Positions 8,193 to 17,149 are shown, counted from the first letter of the stretch. The stretch is DNA of 34,450 nt from Myxococcota bacterium (GCA_028284295.1 JANQSB010000443.1:1-34450); one strand, 5' to 3'. The notes: generated by a model not told the origin, from the sequence alone. Numbers and translations are program-made.

Positions 8193-10645
8193 CGCCGGCC
8201 GAAGGCCAGGGAGAGCAGCGCGGGGGACACGACGAGGTCCGCGAGCAGGGCCGCGGCGGCGCCGAACGAAGCGAGGAGCCCGAAGCGGACGATGCCCGCC
8301 ATCTGTCCGAAGACGTAGACCCCGAAGCAGCAGACGAGGGTCAGGGTGGTCACGAGCAGGGCACGGCCGGTGGTGGCGACGGTGCGTGAGAGCGCCACCC
8401 GAAACTCCGCGTCCGGGTCGTCGCGCAGGTATCGATCGAACTTGTGCATCAGGTGGATGGTGTCGTCGACCGCGAGGCCGATCACCACGCTGCCCACGAG
8501 CAGGGTCGAGATGTTGAGGGAGATGTCGAGCCAGCCCATCAGGGCGAGGGTGAAGAGGACGGGAAGCAGGTTCGGGATCATGCTGAGCAGTCCGATGCGC
8601 ACGCTTCCGAGCATCAGCACCATGAGTGGCGTGATGATCAGCAGGGCCAGCGCATAGGACCTCGCCATGCTGGTGAGCACGACCTCGAAGGCGCGGCTCC
8701 CCAGCACGGTCGCTCCCGTGATGTCGAAGTCGAGCTCCGTCCCGAGGATGTCGGTCAGGTCCTCGCGCAGGCGTTCCAGGTAGGGGCCGTAGTAGAAGCC
8801 GTCCGTCAGTGGGACCCGCAGGGTCAGGCGAGCGATTCGAAGCTGGCTGTCGCTCACCTGGAGGAGATCGTCGGAACCGCTGTTCTCGAAGAGCAGCAGC
8901 TCCTGCGCGATCAGAGCCCGCTCGTCGGGTAGTGGCTCGCGGGAGGCCGCGTCGGCGTGCAGTGCGGCGTGGATCTCGCGGACGATGTCCACCAGGGAGA
9001 TCGCGCTGCCCGCCCGGATCGGTCCCACCTCGAGCTGGAGGGCGTGCCGGGCCGCCCTGTCGATCCGGTGCAGGAGCTCCGGTTCGTAGAGCCCGTTCTC
9101 GCGTCCGGTGTCGATGACGATCTCGACGCTCGAGACGCCATCCAGGGCCTCGTCCATCCGCAGGACGGCGAGGCGCACGGGATCCTCCGGGAGCAGCCAG
9201 TCGAAGGGGTCGTTGGCGAAGCGGAGCTTCGAGGCACCCGTGGCGGCGACGACGACAAGAAGCCCGGTCGCCAGGAGGACCCGGGCCGGGTGTCGGGCCA
9301 CGGCGTCGACGAAACCCAGCATCGACCGGTCGAGTGCGCTGCCGGGCCCGGAGGGCGAGGCGCCCCCGGCGTCCGGCCCCCGCGCTGACCGCACGCGGAT
9401 CGGAACCACGGCGAGCAAGGCGGGAAGGAGCGTGAGGGTATAGAAGAGGGTCACGGCGACCCCGATGGGCGCGATCATGCCGAGTCGGGCCACGGGCGCG
9501 ATCTCCGCGGCCAGGAAGGAGAGCAGCCCCCCCGCCGTCGTGAGGCTGGTGAGGACGATGGCGAGACCCGAGTGGCCGAGGGCGAACGCGATCGCATCCT
9601 CGCGGGTCCCACCCCGATCGTGGGCCTGGAAGAAGACGGCCAGGACGTGGACGGAGTCGCAGACCGCGACGACGATGATGAAGGTCGGGAGGATCTGGGT
9701 CGGAATGCTGAACGGGATGCCGAGCCCGCCCATCGCGCCGAAGGTCGAGGCCATGGAGAGGACGATCACCAGGGCAGGCAGCAGCGCTGCGGACAGGCGT
9801 CGGAAGAGCAGCCATAGCACCACCATGCTGATCAGCTGGGCGAGGGCGCCGAAGACGACGGTGTCGACCCGGGAGATCTCGGTGGCGCGGTACCCGAGCA
9901 CCGACTCCCCGGCCAGTCGGATCCGGAGATCTTCCGTCTCGTAGCGGGCCACCCGCTCGAGCAGGGCGGCCACCAGCTCGTCGGACTCCGCGCCCGTCAG
10001 GTACTCGTGCTTCTCTGCCGTCGCGGCTCTCGGCTCGTCGTCGAAGCCGGAGAGGTCCTCGTCGTCCTGGCCCCGGGTCGAGTAGGTCTGCGCGCGGATC
10101 AGCAGAGCGGTGTAGCGGCCGTCCTCGGAGACGAAGTTGTTGCGATAGACGGGGTTCGCGAGCACCTCCGCGCGCAGGGCCGGAAGTCCGTCCGGGCTCT
10201 CGGGCCAGCGCTCGAGGAGGTCCTCGACGATCAGCTCGTCGCCCTCGCCCCGGGTGCTGCGAGCGTTCACCAGGCTCTGCACCTCGGCCACGTAGGGAAG
10301 CTCGTTCTCGATCTCCCGGTGGAGGCGCTCGAGGGTATGCAGGAAGTCGAGGTCGAAGACCTCGGGCGGCTCGAGGCCGACGACGATCCGGTCGTCCAGT
10401 CCGAAGCGGTCGCGGAAGGCGTCGTAGCGCTCGCGGGTGTCGTCGCCGGGAAGGAGATAGCTGTCGTTCGAGAAGTCGGCTTCGATGGCGGGGATGCCGG
10501 CGAGCAGCACGGCGCTCACCACGCAGCATCCCAGGATCACCCACCCGGGCCGGCGCGAGACGCCGCGGCCGAGCCGCTCGAAGGCGGACTCGGCGCGGCC
10601 GTGGAGAGAAGCGACGAGCCTGCCGCGACCCCCCCGACCCGCCAT
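8165..10645 (-). CDS. MMPL/RND-superfamily transporter
   Basis: Two repeated five-TM blocks and two large periplasmic loops; SD-like gaggaggg before ATG at 10645. Confidence 0.9.
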   Translation of the reverse strand: MAGRGGRGRLVASLHGRAESAFERLGRGVSRRPGWVILGCCVVSAVLLAGIPAIEADFSNDSYLLPGDDTRERYDAFRDRFGLDDRIVVGLEPPEVFDLDFLHTLERLHREIENELPYVAEVQSLVNARSTRGEGDELIVEDLLERWPESPDGLPALRAEVLANPVYRNNFVSEDGRYTALLIRAQTYSTRGQDDEDLSGFDDEPRAATAEKHEYLTGAESDELVAALLERVARYETEDLRIRLAGESVLGYRATEISRVDTVVFGALAQLISMVVLWLLFRRLSAALLPALVIVLSMASTFGAMGGLGIPFSIPTQILPTFIIVVAVCDSVHVLAVFFQAHDRGGTREDAIAFALGHSGLAIVLTSLTTAGGLLSFLAAEIAPVARLGMIAPIGVAVTLFYTLTLLPALLAVVPIRVRSARGPDAGGASPSGPGSALDRSMLGFVDAVARHPARVLLATGLLVVVAATGASKLRFANDPFDWLLPEDPVRLAVLRMDEALDGVSSVEIVIDTGRENGLYEPELLHRIDRAARHALQLEVGPIRAGSAISLVDIVREIHAALHADAASREPLPDERALIAQELLLFENSGSDDLLQVSDSQLRIARLTLRVPLTDGFYYGPYLERLREDLTDILGTELDFDITGATVLGSRAFEVVLTSMARSYALALLIITPLMVLMLGSVRIGLLSMIPNLLPVLFTLALMGWLDISLNISTLLVGSVVIGLAVDDTIHLMHKFDRYLRDDPDAEFRVALSRTVATTGRALLVTTLTLVCCFGVYVFGQMAGIVRFGLLASFGAAAALLADLVVSPALLSLAFGRRQPSASSSA

Positions 10646-10704
10646 GTGCCCTCCTCGTCTCTCGAGCGCGTGCGCGGAAGCGAGCCCGTACCGGGCCGGA
10701 TCCC

Positions 10705-11352
10705 CTAGTCGGGGCGTACCCCGGACATCACCATGCACTTCCACAGGAAGGGCATCCCGCCCGCCCCGCGCCAGTCGATCTCGGCGAAGCCGGCGCGGGT
10801 GAGCAGCTGAGACAGGGTGTCGACCGAGAAGAACTTGATGTGGCCGAGCTGCCGGAGGGTGTGATGGTGATGGTCCCAGCGATTGCTCGCCGCGATGGCG
10901 ACGTTCTTCAGCCACCCGTGGTAGGGCGTGGAGCAGATCAGCGTTCCGCCCGGCCTCAGACCCGCGTAGCAGGTCGCCGCCCAGTCGGCGGGCTGGAAGA
11001 GGTGCTCGACCACCTCGGTGCTCACCACCAGGTCGAAGGGCTCTTCGCCGAGTGTCTCGAGAAGCTTCGTGTCGACCTCGAGGTTCTCGAAGCGTCCGTC
11101 CGGATGGTCGCTACGCGCCTGCTCGATGCGCTTCGCCGACGCGTCGACTCCGACCGTGCTGTGCCCGCGCTCGAGCATGCGCCCGAGCCAGTAGCCGTTG
11201 CCGCAGCCGATATCGAGGATGCGGAGCGGTCCGTCGGCCTGTGGCATGAGTGCGTCGATGGCCGCTTCCAGATAGGCGAACACCCCGGGTCGGCCCGAGA
11301 AGACGCGGCCGTATTCGGGGACGCGGATACTCTGACTGGCTTCCTCGCTCAC
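10705..11352 (-). CDS. Class I SAM-dependent methyltransferase
   Basis: RILDIGCGNGYWLGRML motif I; FDLVVSTEVVEHLFQP; GTG start. Confidence 0.88.
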   Translation of the reverse strand: MSEEASQSIRVPEYGRVFSGRPGVFAYLEAAIDALMPQADGPLRILDIGCGNGYWLGRMLERGHSTVGVDASAKRIEQARSDHPDGRFENLEVDTKLLETLGEEPFDLVVSTEVVEHLFQPADWAATCYAGLRPGGTLICSTPYHGWLKNVAIAASNRWDHHHHTLRQLGHIKFFSVDTLSQLLTRAGFAEIDWRGAGGMPFLWKCMVMSGVRPD

Positions 11353-11368
11353 GGCCCTCTCTTCTTTC

Positions 11369-11398
11369 TTCCCACGCGCTTCCTTCCCACGCGCTTCC
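11369..11398. repeat. Two exact tandem copies of a 15-bp unit (TTCCCACGCGCTTCC)
   Basis: 11369-11383 and 11384-11398 identical, followed by a partial third copy (tcacgcgct). Confidence 0.9.
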
Positions 11399-11464
11399 TC
11401 ACGCGCTCGTCTCGCGCGCCCCGGGCTCGGCAGGATAGCCGAGTCCGGGAAGGGGCGGCCGGGG

Positions 11465-11470
11465 TATAAT
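11465..11470 (+). promoter_or_regulatory. Consensus -10 element TATAAT just upstream of the ATG at 11482
   Basis: Perfect TATAAT in a very GC-rich region; no good -35 hexamer seen. Confidence 0.5.
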
Positions 11471-11481
11471 GCGCGCTCGCG

Positions 11482-12894
11482 ATGAGCCAGCCCGCACCGG
11501 ATCGAAGCCCGCTCGCCCAGCTGCTCGTGGGGATCTTCGATGCACTCGAAGGAGACGGCATCCGGTACTGCGTCCTCCGCGGATACGCAGATCTCCCGCA
11601 GGCGACGCGCAACGACGTCGATCTCGCGATCGATCCCGCGGCACTCGATCGGGTCCACGAGCACGTCGCGAGAGTGGCGCGTGATGCCGGCTGGCTGTGG
11701 GCGGGTCGCGATGATCAGAGCGGCGTGTCCCGGGTGAAGCTCTTCCACCCGGAGCATCCCGGTGGCATGCTGCCACTCGACCTCTGCGTGGAGCACAGCG
11801 TCTGGGGGATGCGCTATGCGGACCCCGAGTTCGTCCTGGACACGGAGCTTCGCCACGAGGGCATCCGGGTCGCACGGCCCGGCTGCGAGGCAGCCGTCAG
11901 TCTCCTGAAGGGGCTGCTGCGACACGGCACGGTGAAGGCGAGAGCCAGCCACCGCGACAGGCTCCAGACCTGCACGCGCGAGGATCCGCAGTCGTTCGCC
12001 GCCTGCGCGGCGCCGCTCGTGGGCGAGGCGTTGTGCGGAGAGCTCCTGGATGCCTGCCAGCGGGCCGATTGGGAGGCCGCGATCGCCCGTGCTCCCGCCC
12101 TGAGACGCGCCCTCGCGCGCCGCTCCGGACCCTTGCGGGTCTTGTCGAAGGCTCTCCGAGCCGCCCTGCGCACCCGGATGGCGCGCTTCTCGCGTCGCGG
12201 GGGGCAGGAGTTCCGAGGCGGCCTCTTCATCTGCCTGCTCGGCCCGGATGGCTCGGGCAAGACCACCCTCTCCCGTGCGCTCGAAGCCCGGATCGGCGGG
12301 CTCTTCGCCGAGACCGAGCAGTTCCACTCCGTGTCCGGGGTCTTCCCGCGGCTGCGCGGGCTCAAGAGGATCTTCTACGGGCTGCAGGGGCGAGAGGTTC
12401 CCGAGTCTCCCCTCAAGGGTGTCGCCATGCCGGGGGTGGTGGCGAAGCCGAGCCCGGCCTGGCGCGCGACGATCTACATCCTCTACTACGGCGTGGAGTA
12501 CATGCTCTACCGCTTCACCGTGGGAAGCAAGGTCCGGCGCAATCACCTGGTGATCTTCGATCGCTACTTCTACGACTACTACCTGATGCGCGTCCACATG
12601 AATGCGCCGCGCTGGCTGCTCGACCTCTTCTCCCGCTGGATCGCACAGCCCGACGTCCTCTTCGTGATGCTCGCGGACCCGGAAGCGATCTATCGGCGCA
12701 AGCCCGAGCTGACGCCGGAGGAGATCGAACGACAGCAGACCATCCTGAAGGGCCTGCAGCTCCCGCGGTCGGCGCAGATCGATACCTCGATCTCCGTGGA
12801 GCGGACCGTCGACGAGGCGCTGGATGTGATCGTCCCGCTCCTGGGGGGTCCAGTGGTGCGCTCGGAGCCGGGAACGGGCTCGTCCGCGTCGTGA
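11482..12894 (+). CDS. Fusion of an N-terminal nucleotidyltransferase-like domain and a C-terminal thymidylate-kinase-like P-loop domain
   Basis: NDVDLAIDP nucleotidyltransferase-like segment; Walker A GPDGSGKTT; FDRYFYDYY thymidylate-kinase-like motif. Confidence 0.8.
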   Translation: MSQPAPDRSPLAQLLVGIFDALEGDGIRYCVLRGYADLPQATRNDVDLAIDPAALDRVHEHVARVARDAGWLWAGRDDQSGVSRVKLFHPEHPGGMLPLDLCVEHSVWGMRYADPEFVLDTELRHEGIRVARPGCEAAVSLLKGLLRHGTVKARASHRDRLQTCTREDPQSFAACAAPLVGEALCGELLDACQRADWEAAIARAPALRRALARRSGPLRVLSKALRAALRTRMARFSRRGGQEFRGGLFICLLGPDGSGKTTLSRALEARIGGLFAETEQFHSVSGVFPRLRGLKRIFYGLQGREVPESPLKGVAMPGVVAKPSPAWRATIYILYYGVEYMLYRFTVGSKVRRNHLVIFDRYFYDYYLMRVHMNAPRWLLDLFSRWIAQPDVLFVMLADPEAIYRRKPELTPEEIERQQTILKGLQLPRSAQIDTSISVERTVDEALDVIVPLLGGPVVRSEPGTGSSAS

Positions 12895-13769
12895 ATCCGA
12901 GCGGCCTGCGGGAGTTCCTCGGCTCCGACTACGAGGTCAAGCCCCTCAAGTCGCGGGGCCTGCTCCTGCGCAACGCCCTCAAGCCCTGGCTGATCCGGCA
13001 GCCGCCGCGGGGCATGGCCTACCTCATCGAGGCGGGCGACGGGCGCCGCTTCAAGCTGGTGCGGTTTCCGCGGCCGGCCCGGGAGCGCTGCGCGGCGATC
13101 GCGGAGCGACTTCGCGTCCTGGCGGATCATCCGGCCGTGCCCGCGCTGGTGTGGAGCGACCGCGCCCACCTGCTCTGCGAGTGGATCGAGGGCTACGAGC
13201 CGAGCGTCGACGACGAGGGCTTCGCTCGGCGCCTGGGCGCGGCCTTCGCTGCGCTCTACCGATTCGGATACGAGGAGCAGAGCCGGGAGACGGTGCTCGA
13301 GCCCTTCCTGGGCTTCGCGCGCGAGCTCGCTGCAGCCGGAGGCCTCGAAGCGGCTCTCGCGAGCCGCTTCGAGTCACGACTGCTCGAGAGCCTGCCGTCG
13401 CGGATTCCGACCTCGATCCTGTGCAGCGACCAGAACGTGGCCAACTTCCGTGTTCGCGACGACGGCCACATGTACATGATCGACCCGGGCGCGTTCCAGT
13501 CCCGACAGCCGGTCGACCTCTTCCTGGTGGGCGACGGACTCTACGACGAGATCCGCAAGGACGCCTTCCACGAGGAGTACGGCCGCGCGGGGGGCATCGA
13601 GTTTCCCTTCGCCCACCTCGACGCCCTGGGTCTCATGCACGGCGTGCGCTACGCGGCCCTGCAGGTTCGTCTGCTCCAGCGGACCTCCTTCCTCGAAAGG
13701 CGCCGCCGACGAAGCCTCACGCGGCGGATCGAAGGCATCCTGGAGAGCCTGCGGCACCGGCTCGCCTGA
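12891..13769 (+). CDS. Atypical protein/sugar-kinase-like protein (LPS-kinase-like fold suspected)
   Basis: ILCSDQNVANF and MYMIDPGAFQ resemble a HxDxxxxN...DFG kinase arrangement; GTGA overlap with the upstream stop. Confidence 0.6.
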   Translation: MNPSGLREFLGSDYEVKPLKSRGLLLRNALKPWLIRQPPRGMAYLIEAGDGRRFKLVRFPRPARERCAAIAERLRVLADHPAVPALVWSDRAHLLCEWIEGYEPSVDDEGFARRLGAAFAALYRFGYEEQSRETVLEPFLGFARELAAAGGLEAALASRFESRLLESLPSRIPTSILCSDQNVANFRVRDDGHMYMIDPGAFQSRQPVDLFLVGDGLYDEIRKDAFHEEYGRAGGIEFPFAHLDALGLMHGVRYAALQVRLLQRTSFLERRRRRSLTRRIEGILESLRHRLA

Positions 13770-13786
13770 GCGGGCCTCCGGGCGGG

Positions 13787-15289
13787 CTACCAGCGACAGG
13801 CACCGTGGTGCTTCAACGCGATGGGTCTCGTGAGCAGGTAGTTGCGCTCGAGAAAGCCCGCCGCCAGGGCGGGATCCCGCTCCGCATTCGGCACCCGGTG
13901 CTGCACCCCCTGGCGCGAGAAGACCAGGTGCAGCCCTTCCTCGCCGGCTTCGGCCCGGCGTGTGACCTCTCTCCGCAGGGCGATCCAGGGTTGGGCGAGT
14001 ACGGGGGGACGAGCGGCGCGCATCACGTCCCGGCCCTGCCGGGGAGGATTCGCGAAGCCGCGCAGCCGCGGGTCGTTGCCTTCGAGGAAGTGGATGGGGT
14101 CGTTCAGGTTGTCGGAGATCTGGAGCCAGGCGGGCAGCAGGTAGTGGTTCGACTGTCCGTTCCCGGTGTCGAGGTTGGAGAACATCGCGAAGGACTGGAC
14201 GGCCTTGATGCCCAGGTGCGGCTGTGCGCCCTGGGCGAGGACGAAGGCCGGCAGCAGCCACAGGGGCCAGGCCGGGCGGGCGCGTCCGGGCCGCCAGGCG
14301 GGGAGAAGAGGCCTGCTCCGTGAGGGCCATCCCACTGCGCTTGCATAGGCGATTGCGATCACGACGAGCAGGCCGAAGAGCGCCGCGTGGTAGGTGTTCT
14401 GGCCCAGGATGCGGCGGAGATCCGGGCTGCCTGTCGACTCGTGGAAGACCTCGAGCGCGAGTGCGGTGACGACGCCCAGTGCGGCGCGAACCCACCGCGG
14501 CTCCACCACCCGGGCGATCGTTGCGACGCGCGCCGGAAGGTCGCGCCCGAGACGGGTCGCGACGCGCCTGGCACGTGCGACGCCGCACTCGAGCTCCTCT
14601 TCCGGCGTGAAGAGGAAGAGGAATCCGTACACGAGGAACTGGAAGGAGGGAAAGCCGATCCCCAGCGCCGCGTGGAACGCGAAGGCCAGGAGGACGCCCG
14701 CCTTTCTCGTGCGAGAGAAGAGCAGCAGGAACGGGATCGAGGCCTCGGCCAGCAGGGTCCCCGGGGCCACCCACGAGTCGAGTGCGGGCGGCAGCGGAAG
14801 GATCGGGAGGATCCTGCGAGTCGTCTCCAGCAGGTGGACTCCACAGCTCGAGGCGGGATCGAGGAAGTGCGGGTTCAGCTTGTGGAAGAAGACCCAGAAG
14901 TAGAAGACCAGGAAGGCGGCCCGCAGCAGGGTCGCCAGCTCCCGGTGCAGCGCACCGATCTCGACGCGGAGCCGCCGCTCCGCGATCGCCCGGGCGGCGT
15001 AGACCGCGAGGAAGCCGATCCAGAGGGAGGCGTACAAGCTCTCGTGGTTGCTGAGGTGCCGGTCGAGCACCAGCATGAGCGGTCCTGCGACGCCCATGAC
15101 GAGAAGCGCGGAGCGCCCCCCGCTCGCGAAGAGGAAGGCGCCGAAGGCGAAGGGGGCGAGGTAGCGAGCCCAGGCGGCCGGGTCTCCGTCGCCGGGCGAG
15201 AAGCTCCTGTTGTTGGTCACGACGGAGAGCGCGAACAGGGAGACGAAGGCGACCATCTGCTCCCGGGGCCCGGTCGGTGCGCTTCCCAT
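13787..15289 (-). CDS. HTTM-domain (vitamin K-dependent gamma-carboxylase-like) membrane protein
   Basis: Multi-TM protein with FFHKLNPHFLDP and a GIGFPSFQFLVYGFLFLF segment. Confidence 0.7.
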   Translation of the reverse strand: MGSAPTGPREQMVAFVSLFALSVVTNNRSFSPGDGDPAAWARYLAPFAFGAFLFASGGRSALLVMGVAGPLMLVLDRHLSNHESLYASLWIGFLAVYAARAIAERRLRVEIGALHRELATLLRAAFLVFYFWVFFHKLNPHFLDPASSCGVHLLETTRRILPILPLPPALDSWVAPGTLLAEASIPFLLLFSRTRKAGVLLAFAFHAALGIGFPSFQFLVYGFLFLFTPEEELECGVARARRVATRLGRDLPARVATIARVVEPRWVRAALGVVTALALEVFHESTGSPDLRRILGQNTYHAALFGLLVVIAIAYASAVGWPSRSRPLLPAWRPGRARPAWPLWLLPAFVLAQGAQPHLGIKAVQSFAMFSNLDTGNGQSNHYLLPAWLQISDNLNDPIHFLEGNDPRLRGFANPPRQGRDVMRAARPPVLAQPWIALRREVTRRAEAGEEGLHLVFSRQGVQHRVPNAERDPALAAGFLERNYLLTRPIALKHHGACRW

Positions 15290-15390
15290 GTCGGGGATCC
15301 TAACGCCGCGAGTCGTCGGCGGGGGCCGCCGAAGCGGGCCGCGAAGAACCCGCTCGATCCGGGCTGCTGGCACCCTGCTAGCCTACGAAG

Positions 15391-15651
15391 GTGCCGGCCC
15401 GCCTGGAAGCTCTCGAGTCCGTCGTCCGGGGCTTCCTGTCGAGCGAGCTCGAGATCCCCGAAGGCGAGCTCACCGTGGACGCACCGCTGGTCTCGAGCGG
15501 GCGCGTGGACTCCGCGGGGCTCGTCCAGCTGGCCGCTCTGCTCGAGGACGAGGCGGACGTCGTCATCCCGGACGCCGACGTGAACGCCGACCACTTCGAC
15601 AGCATCGCCTTGATCCTCGACTACGTGGCCGGCCGGATCGGGTCGCGTTGA
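15391..15651 (+). CDS. Acyl carrier protein
   Basis: 86-aa acidic protein with GRVDSAGLVQLAALLEDE (phosphopantetheine Ser in DSAG) and C-terminal NADHFDSIALILDYV. Confidence 0.85.
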   Translation: MPARLEALESVVRGFLSSELEIPEGELTVDAPLVSSGRVDSAGLVQLAALLEDEADVVIPDADVNADHFDSIALILDYVAGRIGSR

Positions 15652-15654
15652 GCT

Positions 15655-17097
15655 TCAGCGACTTCCGCCTGCCAGCATCCGCAGGTAGCCCGGGAACTGG
15701 TCGATGGCCGGCCCCTGGTAGTTGAGCAGCGTGACCGTGAAGGAGGCCAGGACCAGGGTGAGTGCCGTTGCGACCAGGCGGCGGGGTCCCCAGCCCGTCG
15801 CGGGAGGCCGGCCCCGCCAGCGCTGGTAGTGCACGTGACCCACGACGGCCGCGGCGTTCAGTGCCGCCCACAGGGTGACCGGCGCTGCGTTGCGGAGGCT
15901 CCAGTCCGAGGTGAGGAAGGGCGTGCCGAGCGCGTGCCACACGGCGCTCACCGCGAATGCGGCCAGGATGTTCAGCGATTGGTGGCGCCGATTCGCACCC
16001 AGCGGTGCGTAGACGTGCACGATCAGCCAGTTGGTGAGCGACCCGCGCCAGGAGCGCCAGAGCTCCGAGGGATTGCGAAGCGAGAGCAGGCGCAGGAAGT
16101 TGGTCCGCAGCCGGATGCCGTAGGCGAGTGCACAGGCCTCGATCAAGGCCCAGTAGCCCATCACCATCAGCGCGACGCGGACGTATAGGAGAAGCGAGTT
16201 GCCCCAGAGGGCCAGCGACCCCGCGCTCGCGAGCTGCGCCTCGACGGAGATCGGGATGCGTTCGGCGAGCCAGAGCTGCGCGGTGCCTCTCACCATCATG
16301 CGGCCGGCGCGCGGAAGGTCGAAGTGGGTCCGGGCGCGGAGATTCCTCCTCGAGAACTCCTGGTAGACCTCGGGGCCCCCGACCGGCCCGTTGGCACCGG
16401 GATAGAAGCTCAGGAAGCACAGGTAGTCGGGCGGCGAGCCGATCTCCTGCTTGCAGGCCGTCACCACGAAGCTGATGTGCCGCAGGAAGACGAGGAAGAT
16501 CAGCCCGTGCGTCTCCAGCGCGTCGGTGGGCGAGCCCGCGCGAAGGGTCAACGCGTAGGCGTAGGCGGCGCTCATCACCGCGCCCTGCAGGAGCAAGGCG
16601 TTGCGTGGGCGGCGTCCGCCGGGCAGGTGGAGGAGCGCATAGCCGCCCGCACAGGCGCCGAAGACCGCGACCACCGCGGGGGTCCCCGCGTATCCCGTGA
16701 GGATCAGGAGGCTGAGGGTCGCGAGTGCGAGCTTGCGCCACGAAGGCCCGAGCTGCGCGAAGCCGAGGCCCGCGAAGAGACAGAACGCAGCGTGGTCGAA
16801 GCGCCGGAAGAGCAGCCAGATCGCGTCGCTCGGGACCGACAGCAGCCACCCCAGCAGTGCTGCGGCGATCACGAGCGAGCCGAGGCCGATCCCGAGTCGG
16901 GCGCCCGCCCCTGCCCGACGGTGAAGCGCGGCGACGCCCGAAGCCAGGGGCAGCACGAGGGCGGCGAAGAGGCCGACCTCGAAGACTCCCTCCATGGCGG
17001 CCTCGGCGAAGCGCGGCTCGACCGAGGCCGGTAGCAGGGATGTCAGGCCCTCGCGCGCCGGTGCCGACAGGCGCGCGAGGAGATCGCCCTCGTTCAT
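15655..17097 (-). CDS. MBOAT-family O-acyltransferase (DltB/AlgI-like)
   Basis: Multi-TM; ELWRSWRGSLTNWLIVHVYAPLGANRRHQ...FAVSAVWHALG matches the MBOAT core. Confidence 0.85.
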   Translation of the reverse strand: MNEGDLLARLSAPAREGLTSLLPASVEPRFAEAAMEGVFEVGLFAALVLPLASGVAALHRRAGAGARLGIGLGSLVIAAALLGWLLSVPSDAIWLLFRRFDHAAFCLFAGLGFAQLGPSWRKLALATLSLLILTGYAGTPAVVAVFGACAGGYALLHLPGGRRPRNALLLQGAVMSAAYAYALTLRAGSPTDALETHGLIFLVFLRHISFVVTACKQEIGSPPDYLCFLSFYPGANGPVGGPEVYQEFSRRNLRARTHFDLPRAGRMMVRGTAQLWLAERIPISVEAQLASAGSLALWGNSLLLYVRVALMVMGYWALIEACALAYGIRLRTNFLRLLSLRNPSELWRSWRGSLTNWLIVHVYAPLGANRRHQSLNILAAFAVSAVWHALGTPFLTSDWSLRNAAPVTLWAALNAAAVVGHVHYQRWRGRPPATGWGPRRLVATALTLVLASFTVTLLNYQGPAIDQFPGYLRMLAGGSR

Positions 17098-17149
17098 CGC
17101 ACGAGCATAGGCCGGAATGGCCTGTGGAGAGGGTCCGGGCGGGCTTGGC

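Noticed and set aside
6315-10544. 1409-aa minus-strand ORF
   Set aside because: Antisense/out-of-frame shadow of the FAAL and MMPL genes; R/P/G/H-rich, low-complexity translation without motifs, typical of high-GC DNA
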